Of a stretch of DNA of 56,191 nucleotides, positions 43,635 through 51,442 are shown piece by piece. The translations under genes and the position numbers were made by a program. Each line of letters begins with the position of its first letter. Positions within the stretch are counted from its first letter, which is position 1. Source of the DNA: Phycisphaerales bacterium (GTDB taxonomy: Bacteria > Planctomycetota > Phycisphaerae > Phycisphaerales > SM1A02); NCBI GenBank assembly GCA_014238965.1, contig JABAAC010000200.1:1-56191 (forward strand), given 5' to 3'. The notes under the pieces are model-generated. The model searched no databases. It had not been told where the DNA came from and saw nothing but the letters and a program-made list of their open reading frames with translations.

Positions 43635-44366
43635 ATGCTTGTTCGTACGAAACTAGCTAGACACGCCTGCAGTGGGTCCAAATCCTCTTGCATAGGCGGG
43701 CTCTTGGTATGTGCAATGCTCACAACCACGCTGGTGGGATGTGATCGAACGCCAACCAACACACCTGCAGGCCATGGCACGACACCCACTGCGCCCAAGG
43801 CCACTACGCCAGAGGCCTCCAGTGGAGGCATTGCCGAACTGATCACCTCCACTGATACCCGCACAACTAGCATTTCCTCTGTTGCGCTGCCTCAGCCAGA
43901 GGACCCCTCAAGACTGTTGTTTCTTAGCCTAGAAGCCCCTACGTCGCCCCTGTGGCAATGGCAGCCACCTCGCGCCTCTGCATGGCTTGCGCAGTGGATC
44001 GTGCCTGGACCTCAAGGCAGTGAGCCTGCAGAGTTAGTGCTGTGGTCATCCAAGAGGGCTGCCAAGGCCCTTGTTGAAGAAAGTGTTCCCACATGGGAAC
44101 GCCAATTCCAATCGGGCATCATTCCCACCAAAACCACCATCGAGCATCGCACCATTGGTGGCATGGACGTGTATCTGAGCGACCTTGCTGGGGAGTACAC
44201 CGGCATGGGTGGAGGCTGGCACCGACCCGACTTCCGCCAGTTAATTGCCATTGCCGCTGGGCCTCAAGGGACCATCGTCATTCGATTGCTCGGCCCCAAC
44301 AAGACCGTTGAAACGCATCGTTTGGCCTTTGAGCGAATGATCGATGGCCTGCGGACAACGCCCTGA
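43635..44366 (+). CDS. Lipoprotein of unknown function
   Basis: This 243-residue protein has an N-terminal signal ending in the lipobox TLVGC, a Thr/Pro-rich linker (about 45-75) and one alpha/beta domain (about 90-240). Sequence features include WLAQWIVPGPQG and TIVIRLLGPNKTV. I do not recognise the family. ATG 43635 was chosen because TACCCT lies 6 nt before it; ATG 43632 and GTG 43611 are possible. The product should be lipid-anchored on the periplasmic side. It is divergent from the amidohydrolase gene with almost no intergenic space. Confidence 0.75.
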   Translation: MLVRTKLARHACSGSKSSCIGGLLVCAMLTTTLVGCDRTPTNTPAGHGTTPTAPKATTPEASSGGIAELITSTDTRTTSISSVALPQPEDPSRLLFLSLEAPTSPLWQWQPPRASAWLAQWIVPGPQGSEPAELVLWSSKRAAKALVEESVPTWERQFQSGIIPTKTTIEHRTIGGMDVYLSDLAGEYTGMGGGWHRPDFRQLIAIAAGPQGTIVIRLLGPNKTVETHRLAFERMIDGLRTTP

Positions 44367-44386
44367 GGCACCTCGATTTAGGTGTC
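44367..44386. terminator. Hairpin across two convergent stop codons
   Basis: GGCACCT (44367-44373) pairs with AGGTGTC (44380-44386), with one G-U pair and a CGATTT loop. It lies directly after the lipoprotein stop and over the stop of the minus-strand gene. There is no T tract. Confidence 0.4.
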
Positions 44387-44785
44387 AGGAATGAACTCGC
44401 CATCACTGTGTACGTGGAAATTCACATGACCTCCCACGTGGCACAAGGCAAGATCCTCGCGGCGTTCAAGCGCGACTTGCATCTGCACAACGCTTCGAAT
44501 AGCAATGGTTGCTGAGCCTGCATCAATCGCTTCAACCGTACCCGAGACGATGCGAGGCGCGCCTGCAACGGGCTCGATGAACCGCCCCCCAGCAGACGAA
44601 CCGTGCAGACGTAGCGCACGAACTTGAATTCTGCCCGCGACAACGCCAGTTGAAGGTGCGTCATCGCCTGCCCATCGCAACCGAATTGCGTATGCGCTTT
44701 CGTGCAGTGACAGCACAACGTCATCTCCCTCAACCCTCTCAACCTCGATGCGTGTGCGCGATTTCGTTGCAACTACGTCGTTCAT
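44378..44785 (-). CDS. Hypothetical protein, 135 residues
   Basis: The product is beta-rich, with alternating hydrophobic residues and a compact central part (IRLRWAGDD, IQVRALRLHG, VSGTVEAIDAGSATIAI) and a His-containing end (CHVGGHVNFHVH). No signal peptide or membrane helix is seen, so it is probably cytoplasmic. I do not recognise the family; a small beta-barrel fold is inferred. It starts 9 nt after the glutamine amidotransferase gene and is the last gene of that minus-strand unit. Confidence 0.7.
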   Translation of the reverse strand: MNDVVATKSRTRIEVERVEGDDVVLSLHESAYAIRLRWAGDDAPSTGVVAGRIQVRALRLHGSSAGGRFIEPVAGAPRIVSGTVEAIDAGSATIAIRSVVQMQVALERREDLALCHVGGHVNFHVHSDGEFIPDT

Positions 44786-44794
44786 ACCCGGATC

Positions 44795-45436
44795 TCAACA
44801 ATTTTCACTGACCGCAGCCAAGGGCGTTTCGACGGAAACACCTGCTGCCCGGAGAAAGTTCGCTATCAACATACCGCCACAGGGTGTCAGGAAACTCTCG
44901 GGATGGAATTGCAGCCCGATCATGGGCTGGGGTAGCCCCGTATGTCGAATACCCATCACAATCCCATCGTCCGTCCATGCGGAAACCTCAAGTGGGGCCT
45001 TCACCTCTCCTCGATCCACAACCAGCGAGTGGTAGCGAGCTGCCTCAAACCGTGGCGGCAAGCCTGCAAAGACACCACGGCCATCATGCTCGATCATCGA
45101 TGTGCGGCCATGCACAGGCTCATCGTGCCGACGCACTGTGATGCCGTGGACATCCGCAATACTCTGGTGCCCAAGACAAACCCCCAGCATCGGTACTTGC
45201 CCACCAAGTGCTGTAATGACATCACGGCAGACGCCAGTCTCTGACGGGGTGCAGGGGCCAGGAGACAGCACGATCTGATCAGGTCTCATCGCTTCGATCG
45301 CCGCCACCGAGAGTGCGTCGTTGCGATGCACTTGGATATCAAGGCCCGGCGCAACGGTGCTCAGTAAGTGCACCAAATTCCAGGTGAATGAGTCGTAATT
45401 GTCCAGCAACAGCAGCACGATGCGCAAAGCGTACAC
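44795..45436 (-). CDS. pabA: Glutamine amidotransferase, anthranilate/aminodeoxychorismate synthase component II
   Basis: This 213-residue class I glutamine amidotransferase feeds ammonia to a chorismate-using partner. DNYDSFTWN at the N-terminus, LSPGPCTP, the catalytic Cys in GVCLGHQ and the His/Glu pair in QFHPES are all present. PabA and TrpG cannot be told apart by sequence alone, and no component I gene is adjacent. The GTG start at 45436 is preceded by GAGG at 4-nt spacing; GTG 45418 is an alternative. It is flanked by a DUF1444 gene and a small unknown gene on the same strand. Confidence 0.9.
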   Translation of the reverse strand: MYALRIVLLLLDNYDSFTWNLVHLLSTVAPGLDIQVHRNDALSVAAIEAMRPDQIVLSPGPCTPSETGVCRDVITALGGQVPMLGVCLGHQSIADVHGITVRRHDEPVHGRTSMIEHDGRGVFAGLPPRFEAARYHSLVVDRGEVKAPLEVSAWTDDGIVMGIRHTGLPQPMIGLQFHPESFLTPCGGMLIANFLRAAGVSVETPLAAVSENC

Positions 45437-45458
45437 GCAACCTCAGAGGAATCCGTTG

Positions 45459-46250
45459 CTACGCAGCCTTTGTGCCAGCAATACCGTCACGTGTGACCAA
45501 GAACAAATCGCTGGTAATTGGGTACGGCAGTCGGCGATAGTCACGGTCGATGCGGTGGCGAATGCGATCCACAAAATCCACTGGATCGGCGCTGATGGCA
45601 ACAAGTACATCTCGCGCAGGCGTGGCCACGAAGAAGTCTCCTCGCAGTTGAGGCGACAGCCGCTGGTGGAACCCCTCAAGAAGGAGCCGCGTCGCGTCAT
45701 AGCCGTCGCGGGCGGACATCAGTGCGGCTCGCCCCCCGTCCTCTGATTCGATCAACTTAACTTCTAGATCAGGTCGATAGCGACCCAGATTGGACCGAGC
45801 CAAATCGTCAATTTCATCAATCCCAATCCCCCAGCGAACGGTCTGCTCCGTCGTAATGCTCACAGTTACCCGTGGCAGATCGATGACGTACACGATGACC
45901 GTACCGTTGACCCATGGCATGTGCGCCACTTGCATTGGGTCAAGCCGCTTGAACAGTGATTCGGGTTGGAGCCGTGGCATGATTCGACCACGCGCCAGCG
46001 ACAGTGGCAGCGCCATTTCACCCAGCAACTCGCCTTCTTGCAAACTGGCAAGAAACTCATCCACCACCGCATCGGCCCGGTGAGGCTCGCATTGCACCAT
46101 GCGATACAAGTTGCCAAGGGCAAGGTTGCGGTTGCCGATCATGACATCCAACGGGCCACATGTATCCACAGGTTGATTTTGAAACCGTCGCCGCAGCAGG
46201 GCTGCAACAGCTTCACAAAAGGCCTCGGGTTCTCGTGGCAACATGCCCAT
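45459..46250 (-). CDS. DUF1444-family protein
   Basis: This protein of about 263 residues shows the pattern of DUF1444 (YtpQ-like) proteins: a conserved central part with YVIDLPRVTVSITTEQTVRWGIGIDEIDDLARSNLGRY and a C-terminal part with FVATPARDVLVAIS. The biochemical role of the family is unknown. ATG 46250 was chosen because AAGGA stands 9 nt before it; ATG 46289 in the same frame would add 13 residues. It leads a minus-strand unit with pabA/trpG and a small gene, divergent from kdsA. Confidence 0.82.
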   Translation of the reverse strand: MGMLPREPEAFCEAVAALLRRRFQNQPVDTCGPLDVMIGNRNLALGNLYRMVQCEPHRADAVVDEFLASLQEGELLGEMALPLSLARGRIMPRLQPESLFKRLDPMQVAHMPWVNGTVIVYVIDLPRVTVSITTEQTVRWGIGIDEIDDLARSNLGRYRPDLEVKLIESEDGGRAALMSARDGYDATRLLLEGFHQRLSPQLRGDFFVATPARDVLVAISADPVDFVDRIRHRIDRDYRRLPYPITSDLFLVTRDGIAGTKAA

Positions 46251-46407
46251 GTCGTGTCTTCCTTCTAGTAAACGATCAATTTGAACCATCGCCCTAAAAT
46301 GGCCTGTGGTGAAACTAGAAATCAGGATCTTCCGGAAAGGAGACCTGTGGGGGCCTTTCAGATGGCGCGAATGGGCCTTGTTGCGGTCTCAAGCCCCCCA
46401 GGGCCGA

Positions 46408-46419
46408 TATCCTGTACAT
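46408..46419 (+). promoter_or_regulatory. Leaderless-type -10 for kdsA
   Basis: TATCCT (46408-46413) ends 6 nt before ATG 46420, and no SD is present. Confidence 0.5.
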
Positions 46420-47262
46420 ATGCAGACCTGCTCAATTGGCCCTATTACGATTGGCTCAGACTCAACAGAGTCTCCACCCCCATTGGTGATCATCGCCGGA
46501 CCGTGCGTGCTGGAATCTTCAGCCGTTCACGAGGCTATCGGCGAGACCCTCCGAGACGCATGCGGCGCCGCGGGTCTGCCGTGGATCTTCAAGGGCTCCT
46601 TCGATAAGGCGAACCGCACCAGTCTTCACAGTCCACGTGGGCCTGGCATGACAGACGGGCTCGCCATGCTGCGCGAAACAGGCGAACACTTCGGCGTACC
46701 CGTGACAACTGATGTGCACGATGCATCGCAGGCCGCCCCAGTTGCGGCGGTTGTTGACCTCTTGCAGATTCCAGCATTCCTCTGTCGACAAAGCGACCTA
46801 TTGGCCGCCTGCGGCGCAACGGGCAGGCCAATGAACATCAAGAAGGGGCAGTTTCTCTCGCCCGCTGAAATGGTGCATGCTGCAGACAAAGCAATGGATG
46901 CCGGCGCCGGAGGCTTAATGCTCACCGAACGCGGTACGTTCTTTGGGTACCACCGACTAGTCAATGACTTCATCGGCCTTGGTGATCTGATGCAATTGGG
47001 CTGGCCCGTGTGCTTTGACGCAACACACAGCACCCAACTGCCCGGTGGCGCAAGTAGCACAAGCGCCGGCCGACCCGAGCGAGCGGCGCTCTTAGCCCGT
47101 GCGGCAGTTGCCGCTGGCGTGCAGGCACTGTTCATTGAGTGCCACCCTGATCCTTCTAAATCGCTCTCTGACGGTGCAACCGTGCAGACACTCCAAGCCA
47201 CTGCTGACATCATTCAGGAAGTGGCCGCAATCCGATCTGCATTGACCGGAATCACGGCATGA
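46420..47262 (+). CDS. kdsA: 3-deoxy-8-phosphooctulonate synthase (KDO-8-phosphate synthase)
   Basis: This 280-residue enzyme condenses arabinose-5-phosphate and PEP to KDO-8-phosphate, the first committed step to the KDO of lipopolysaccharide. Typical motifs are IIAGPCVLES, FKGSFDKANRTS, the NIKKGQFLSP lysine region, TERGTFFGYHRLVNDF and the C-terminal ECHPDP. Length is exactly that of the family from ATG 46420; the longer open frame upstream is not part of the enzyme. It indicates an LPS-type outer membrane. The stop overlaps mcsA by ATGA. Confidence 0.96.
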   Translation: MQTCSIGPITIGSDSTESPPPLVIIAGPCVLESSAVHEAIGETLRDACGAAGLPWIFKGSFDKANRTSLHSPRGPGMTDGLAMLRETGEHFGVPVTTDVHDASQAAPVAAVVDLLQIPAFLCRQSDLLAACGATGRPMNIKKGQFLSPAEMVHAADKAMDAGAGGLMLTERGTFFGYHRLVNDFIGLGDLMQLGWPVCFDATHSTQLPGGASSTSAGRPERAALLARAAVAAGVQALFIECHPDPSKSLSDGATVQTLQATADIIQEVAAIRSALTGITA

Positions 47263-47786
47263 AATGCGACCTCTGCAATAAACCAGCCGTCGTGCATGAA
47301 TTCCAGATCATGAACGGAATCAAGCAGGAATTGCACCTCTGCCAGGAACACGCTGCGCAGCAAGGATTCGCAGAAGCACCTGGCATCTCGAGTTTCGCTG
47401 GACACTCCAAAGGAGCAATGCAAAGCGTCTCAACGAAGGTTGGCACTGCCGCTGTGCAAGCACCTCAATGCGAAACATGCGGTATGACGTTTGCACAAAT
47501 TCGTCAGAACTCAAACATCGGCTGTCCTGATTGTTACAAGGCGCTTGAGGCGCCAGTTGGCAAACTGATTGAACAAGCCCAATATGGAGCCACCAAGCAT
47601 GTGGGCCGCCGCCCGGCGGGCAGCAAGGCTGACCTGGCCCGACGACACGAGTCCCAGCGACTCATGCGTGAACTGGAATCGGCCGTTTCCGCCGAGCACT
47701 ATGAACGTGCTGCCAAGATTCGCGATGACCTTGCTCGCATGAGTCGCATGGTCGATCGTGATACTCCAGATGACAAAGACACCTGA
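47259..47786 (+). CDS. mcsA: McsA-like zinc-finger / UVR-domain protein
   Basis: This 175-residue protein has two zinc sites: C3-x2-C6 with C28/H31, and C71-x2-C74 with C89-x2-C92. A C-terminal UVR motif follows (about 135-170, RLMRELESAVSAEHYERAAKIRDDL). This is the architecture of McsA, the activator of the protein-arginine kinase McsB. It is coupled to kdsA by an ATGA overlap and followed after 2 nt by mcsB. The McsA-McsB pair is classical in Firmicutes, where it controls stress proteins and marks substrates for ClpCP. Confidence 0.94.
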   Translation: MKCDLCNKPAVVHEFQIMNGIKQELHLCQEHAAQQGFAEAPGISSFAGHSKGAMQSVSTKVGTAAVQAPQCETCGMTFAQIRQNSNIGCPDCYKALEAPVGKLIEQAQYGATKHVGRRPAGSKADLARRHESQRLMRELESAVSAEHYERAAKIRDDLARMSRMVDRDTPDDKDT

Positions 47787-47788
47787 CC

Positions 47789-48829
47789 ATGCGACCTGAC
47801 CGACCACCACCGCTAGCCCGCGCAGATGCCCCGGAATCCGACGTTGTACTCAGTAGCCGTGTGCGACTGGCTCGGAATGTTGCCGGCCATGTCTTTGTGC
47901 ATCGCAGCGATCAGGAGCAGTCACGCAGCATGGTCAACATGCTTCAGCAAATCTTGCTGCGAGAGGACCTCGATGAGAACCTCAACTGGGTCGATTTGAC
48001 AACGGCTTCGGCGCACGACCGGCAGCTGCTAGTAGAACGACACCTAATTTCGCGACACCTTGCCGAGGCCCCTATTCCTCGTGGCGTCGCTGTGGCCCAA
48101 GACGAGACGATGAGCGTCATGGTCAACGAAGAAGATCATGTCCGTATGCAGGCAATTGCCCCGGGGCTTCAACCCGAACGATGCCTCCGCCGACTGCTCC
48201 GACTCGATGCACAGATGGAATCAGTTTTGCATTTTGCGGTTCATGAACAGTGGGGCTATCTGTGTGCCTGCCCGACGAATGTCGGTACAGGCATTCGATT
48301 CTCAGCCATGGTGCACTTGCCTGCACTTCGCATGACCGGCGAATTGGCGAAAGTGCAGCAAGCGGCGAAGGATCTGCATCTTGCCGTGCGAGGCTATTAC
48401 GGCGAAGGCTCAGAATCATCCGGAAATTTCTACCAAATCAGCAACCAAGTCACGCTCGGTGTGTCTGAGGAAGAACTACTCGATCAGTTTCAACGTGTCC
48501 TGATTCCTGGAGTCGTTCGATATGAGCGTGCTGCACGTGATGTGCTGATGAACAGAGAGCGACTTGCCGTTGAAGATCGAGTGCATCGCGATCTGGGCCA
48601 GCTACAAACTGCACGGCTACTCAAGGCAGATGAGGCAATGAAACGACTGAGCAATGTGCGATTGGGTGTGTGTATGGGAATCATTGAATCGCCCACACTC
48701 GAGGTGGTCAATGCATTATTCCTGCATATCCAACCTGCACACTTGCGTTCCAGAGCGGGCGGATCGCTGTCGCCCGCCGATGCTCGAAGCGTCCGCGCTG
48801 AACTTGTGAGGCAGATGCTCGGAACCTAA
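47789..48829 (+). CDS. mcsB: Protein-arginine kinase McsB
   Basis: This 346-residue phosphagen-kinase family protein phosphorylates arginines in proteins. The nucleotide site SSRVRLARNV is at the N-terminus, the catalytic loop NEEDHVRMQ is central and the CPTNVGTGIRFS motif follows. It lies 2 nt after mcsA. The C-terminal end reads ARSVRAE where Firmicute McsB has an RDxxRA phosphoarginine sensor, so that allosteric site may be altered; I am unsure of this alignment. No clpC gene is in the window. Confidence 0.94.
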   Translation: MRPDRPPPLARADAPESDVVLSSRVRLARNVAGHVFVHRSDQEQSRSMVNMLQQILLREDLDENLNWVDLTTASAHDRQLLVERHLISRHLAEAPIPRGVAVAQDETMSVMVNEEDHVRMQAIAPGLQPERCLRRLLRLDAQMESVLHFAVHEQWGYLCACPTNVGTGIRFSAMVHLPALRMTGELAKVQQAAKDLHLAVRGYYGEGSESSGNFYQISNQVTLGVSEEELLDQFQRVLIPGVVRYERAARDVLMNRERLAVEDRVHRDLGQLQTARLLKADEAMKRLSNVRLGVCMGIIESPTLEVVNALFLHIQPAHLRSRAGGSLSPADARSVRAELVRQMLGT

Positions 48830-48869
48830 GTGAGCGACAACGACTGCAACTGCAAGTGGCCTAGGCCTA

Positions 48870-49175
48870 TCAGCAGAGCTCGTCGATGCTCGCAGCGAGC
48901 GTAAAGTCCTTATTGGTCAACCCCCCCGCTTCATGCGTGGATAGCGCCAGGGTCACTTTGGAATACCTGATCAAGATGTCTGGGTGATGCCCTTGGGCTT
49001 CTGCGACAGCGGCAATGGACTCAACAAATGCCATGGCTGCGAGAAAGTCGGCAAAGGCAAAGGTCCGTTGCAGCACGTCCCCGGCCAAGGCCCAATCAGG
49101 CAATCGCTCAAGACGGCCTTTTACGTCGTCTTCCTCTAATCGAAGTAGCGCGGGCGTGTTGTTGGTATCTGACAT
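48870..49175 (-). CDS. Pterin-4a-carbinolamine dehydratase
   Basis: This 101-residue enzyme dehydrates 4a-hydroxytetrahydropterin and recycles the cofactor of aromatic amino acid hydroxylases. The family signature is complete: E-x3-HHP, a Tyr after five residues, then a His and an Asp at the usual distances (EAQGHHPDILIRY...STHEAGGLTNKD). ATG 49175 has AGGAG about 9 nt before it, and a TACGGT -10 further upstream. No hydroxylase gene is adjacent, so the exact pathway is open. Confidence 0.94.
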   Translation of the reverse strand: MSDTNNTPALLRLEEDDVKGRLERLPDWALAGDVLQRTFAFADFLAAMAFVESIAAVAEAQGHHPDILIRYSKVTLALSTHEAGGLTNKDFTLAASIDELC

Positions 49176-49204
49176 CGTTCAAGGCTCCTGCTGGCTCGTG
49201 GGCA

Positions 49205-49210
49205 CCGTAC
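49205..49210 (-). promoter_or_regulatory. Candidate -10 of the dehydratase gene
   Basis: TACGGT on the minus strand would give a leader of about 22 nt that contains the AGGAG SD. It overlaps the opposite-strand TACCAT by 3 bp. Confidence 0.4.
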
Positions 49211-49220
49211 CATCGATTTC
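49208..49220 (+). promoter_or_regulatory. Leaderless-type -10 for gluQ
   Basis: TACCAT (49208-49213) ends 7 nt before GTG 49221, which supports the GTG start over ATG 49239. Confidence 0.45.
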
Positions 49221-50153
49221 GTGCCTAACGTCCCACCAATGACTCGACTGGCCCCATCGCCCACTGGTGCCCTGCATTTGGGTAACGCTAGGACGTTTCT
49301 CGCCAATTGGGCGATGGCTCACCAACGCGGCTGGGGAGTCCTGCTGCGAGTAGAAGATATTGACCACCCGCGTGTTCGTCCCGGGGCCGTCGACCAGACC
49401 CGCGATGTATTGACCTGGCTAGGACTGCACTGGGACGAGGAAGCGCCCCTGCAATCTACAGCTCTTGAACCGTGCATCGAGGCGCTGCGCACGTTGGCAG
49501 GCAAAGGGCTCATCTACCCTTGCGATCGAACGCGAGCGGAATTGGCAGCCTCTGCTCCCAACGAAGGCGATGGCGCAGTGTGTGCCCATGCATCGCTACG
49601 ACCCCCAGAAGCAGGCACACCATACGATTCGCCAACTATGCATCGAACATGGCGGCTGCTGGTAGACAGTGGGCATGAACCAGTCCTTGATGCTTTTAGA
49701 GGCCCCAGCAAAGTGGACATCGCCGGAGACTGCGGCGATTTTGCAATATGGACGCCCAGCGCAGTTCCGGCCTACCAGTTGGCCGTCACAGTCGATGATG
49801 CACGGCAAGGTGTCACGCAGGTTGTCCGCGGCGATGATTTGTTGCCCTCTGCCGCCCGACAGCAGCTCTTACAGCGACACTTAGGCCTGCCCACGCCCAG
49901 ATGGTGGCACCTGCCACTCCTGCGGGGGCCCGATGGACGACGATTGGCCAAGCGACATGGTGACTCGCGACTAACACGGTGGCGCGACGGATCGCCAGAG
50001 CGAGTCATTGGGCTGCTGGCAATGTTCAGCGGCTTAACCGATGATCTGCGCCCCATGGATGCCGCAACATTTGCCTCTGCGTTTTCGATCGACCGCCTCC
50101 CCCCACACGACATCACTGTCACGCCCGAACATCTTGCGTGGTTGGACGCATGA
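49221..50153 (+). CDS. gluQ: Glutamyl-Q tRNA(Asp) synthetase (GluQRS)
   Basis: This 310-residue protein is a truncated glutamyl-tRNA synthetase without the anticodon-binding domain. It has the HIGH-type motif PSPTGALHLGN, the RVEDIDHPR stretch, YQLAVTVDD and a KMSKS-like RLAKRHGD. GluQRS attaches glutamate to queuosine in tRNA(Asp). The zinc site is degenerate: the usual CxC after Tyr is YPCDRT here, with one Cys only. The GTG start has TACCAT at 7 nt; ATG 49239 is the alternative. The stop overlaps the next gene by ATGA. Confidence 0.92.
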   Translation: MPNVPPMTRLAPSPTGALHLGNARTFLANWAMAHQRGWGVLLRVEDIDHPRVRPGAVDQTRDVLTWLGLHWDEEAPLQSTALEPCIEALRTLAGKGLIYPCDRTRAELAASAPNEGDGAVCAHASLRPPEAGTPYDSPTMHRTWRLLVDSGHEPVLDAFRGPSKVDIAGDCGDFAIWTPSAVPAYQLAVTVDDARQGVTQVVRGDDLLPSAARQQLLQRHLGLPTPRWWHLPLLRGPDGRRLAKRHGDSRLTRWRDGSPERVIGLLAMFSGLTDDLRPMDAATFASAFSIDRLPPHDITVTPEHLAWLDA

Positions 50154-50662
50154 TGCGATGTGCTGCTATTGCGATGGTTGTGCTGTTGGCCTCGATTGGA
50201 GGCTGCGCAGCGAAACCAACCACGCACGTAAGCATTGTGGTTCATGGGCAGAAGTGGTCTATGGAGTTGGCCCTAGGCGACGCTGCAATTCAGCGAGGCC
50301 TCATGGGCCGCACGTCCCTAGCACCAGGCAGCGGAATGTTGTTTGTCTTTCCCAAACCAACAACACGAAGCTTCTGGATGGCCTGGTGCATCATGCCAAT
50401 CGATCTGGTCTTTCTTGATGCCCGGGGCCGAGTTGTCGCCACCTGGGAGATGCCTGTTGAGCCACCCATTGGCGATGGCGAGTCAGAGTTGGCATATCTC
50501 CAGCGCATGCCCTCGTACTCAAGCCAAGTGCCCGTTCGATTCGCAGCCGAATTCCCTGCTGGCACGATTCAAGACGATGACATTAAACGCGGTGACCTGT
50601 TTGACATGGATATCGCGATGTTGTTCGACATTGAGCGACGACAATCGAGCGCTGGCCGATAG
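50150..50662 (+). CDS. DUF192 lipoprotein
   Basis: This 170-residue protein has a signal ending in the lipobox SIGGC and one DUF192 domain. The domain core is clear: ALGDAAIQRGLMGRTSLAPGSGMLFVFP, FWMAWCIMPIDLVFLD and the following GRVVATWEM. The domain is small and beta-rich; its biochemical role is unknown. ATG 50150 overlaps the gluQ stop by ATGA, and a second ATG follows at once. Confidence 0.92.
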   Translation: MMRCAAIAMVVLLASIGGCAAKPTTHVSIVVHGQKWSMELALGDAAIQRGLMGRTSLAPGSGMLFVFPKPTTRSFWMAWCIMPIDLVFLDARGRVVATWEMPVEPPIGDGESELAYLQRMPSYSSQVPVRFAAEFPAGTIQDDDIKRGDLFDMDIAMLFDIERRQSSAGR

Positions 50663-50683
50663 TGCATTGTCCCGAGCCTAGCC

Positions 50684-51325
50684 TCACTGCGCCGCTGCGC
50701 GACGCTGCAAAACGCAATCGAGTTGCTTCTCAACCTGCGATTCAATCAATCGTGCAACGTGTCGAGCGAGGACGTCTGTTTCTACGTTGACGCGATCGCC
50801 CACTTCCAGTGCGCCAAGCGTGGTGCCCGAGAGTGTGGTTGGGATGAGCGCCACCTCCAACGAATCTGCGTGCATGCCTGCGATTGTCAAACTGACCCCA
50901 TCAATCGCGATGGACCCTTGTTCAACACACAAGTCTTGTGCCTCTTGGGCCACCTGTACCTGAACGCGATGGCCCCCTTCCGAGGCACGCTTGACAGCCA
51001 CGACAGTGCCGGTTTGGTCAATATGGCCCTGCACAACATGCCCATCCAAGCGGGCCTGGGCTTGCATGGCTGCCTCTAGGTTGACCTGCTGCCCGGCGAC
51101 AAGCGTGCCCATCGTCGTTCGTTGGAGGGTTTGAGGAATGACATCGAAGGCGAGCATGCCCGTTTGCCAGGACACCATGGTCAAGCAACACCCCGCTACA
51201 GCGATGGAATCTCCCTCAGCGGGCCGATGCGACCAACCTTGCCCGTTGACAATCAACCGCATGCCATGGGCTGATGGTGAGACACTGTCAACAGTGCCGA
51301 CTTGTTGAATGAGACCTGTGAACAC
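50684..51325 (-). CDS. ribE: Riboflavin synthase, alpha chain
   Basis: This 213-residue enzyme dismutates two 6,7-dimethyl-8-ribityllumazine molecules to riboflavin. It has the two tandem lumazine-binding domains: MFTGLIQQVGTV at the N-terminus, SIAVAGCCLTM and LDGHVVQGHID, then the second-domain IAIDGVSLTI and VNVETDVLARHVARL. The start is GTG 51325, with TACGCT 6 nt before it. No FMN riboswitch or other rib gene is adjacent. Confidence 0.96.
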   Translation of the reverse strand: MFTGLIQQVGTVDSVSPSAHGMRLIVNGQGWSHRPAEGDSIAVAGCCLTMVSWQTGMLAFDVIPQTLQRTTMGTLVAGQQVNLEAAMQAQARLDGHVVQGHIDQTGTVVAVKRASEGGHRVQVQVAQEAQDLCVEQGSIAIDGVSLTIAGMHADSLEVALIPTTLSGTTLGALEVGDRVNVETDVLARHVARLIESQVEKQLDCVLQRRAAAQ

Positions 51326-51337
51326 ACATCAAGCGTA
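51326..51337 (-). promoter_or_regulatory. Leaderless-type -10 for ribE
   Basis: TACGCT (51337-51332) ends 6 nt before GTG 51325, and no SD is present. Confidence 0.45.
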
Positions 51338-51390
51338 TCCGCCCCTGCAACAAGGTGCCGTGCTTGCACTCAACAAGACCATGCCCGAGG

Positions 51391-51396
51391 TATACT
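51391..51396 (+). promoter_or_regulatory. Strong -10 TATACT of the PQQ-propeller lipoprotein
   Basis: TATACT is followed by GCCGGG. It would give a leader of about 40 nt that contains AGGAG, though 13 nt from the ATG. The -35 is poor. Confidence 0.45.
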
Positions 51397-51442
51397 GCCG
51401 GGCTGGGAAATTCCCTCTACCTGCAGGAGACGCGGCAAACCC

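Noticed and set aside
48857-48866. Palindrome GGCCTAGGCC between convergent mcsB and the dehydratase gene
   Set aside because: A single 10-bp palindrome without loop, T tract or repeats is not enough for a terminator or operator call.
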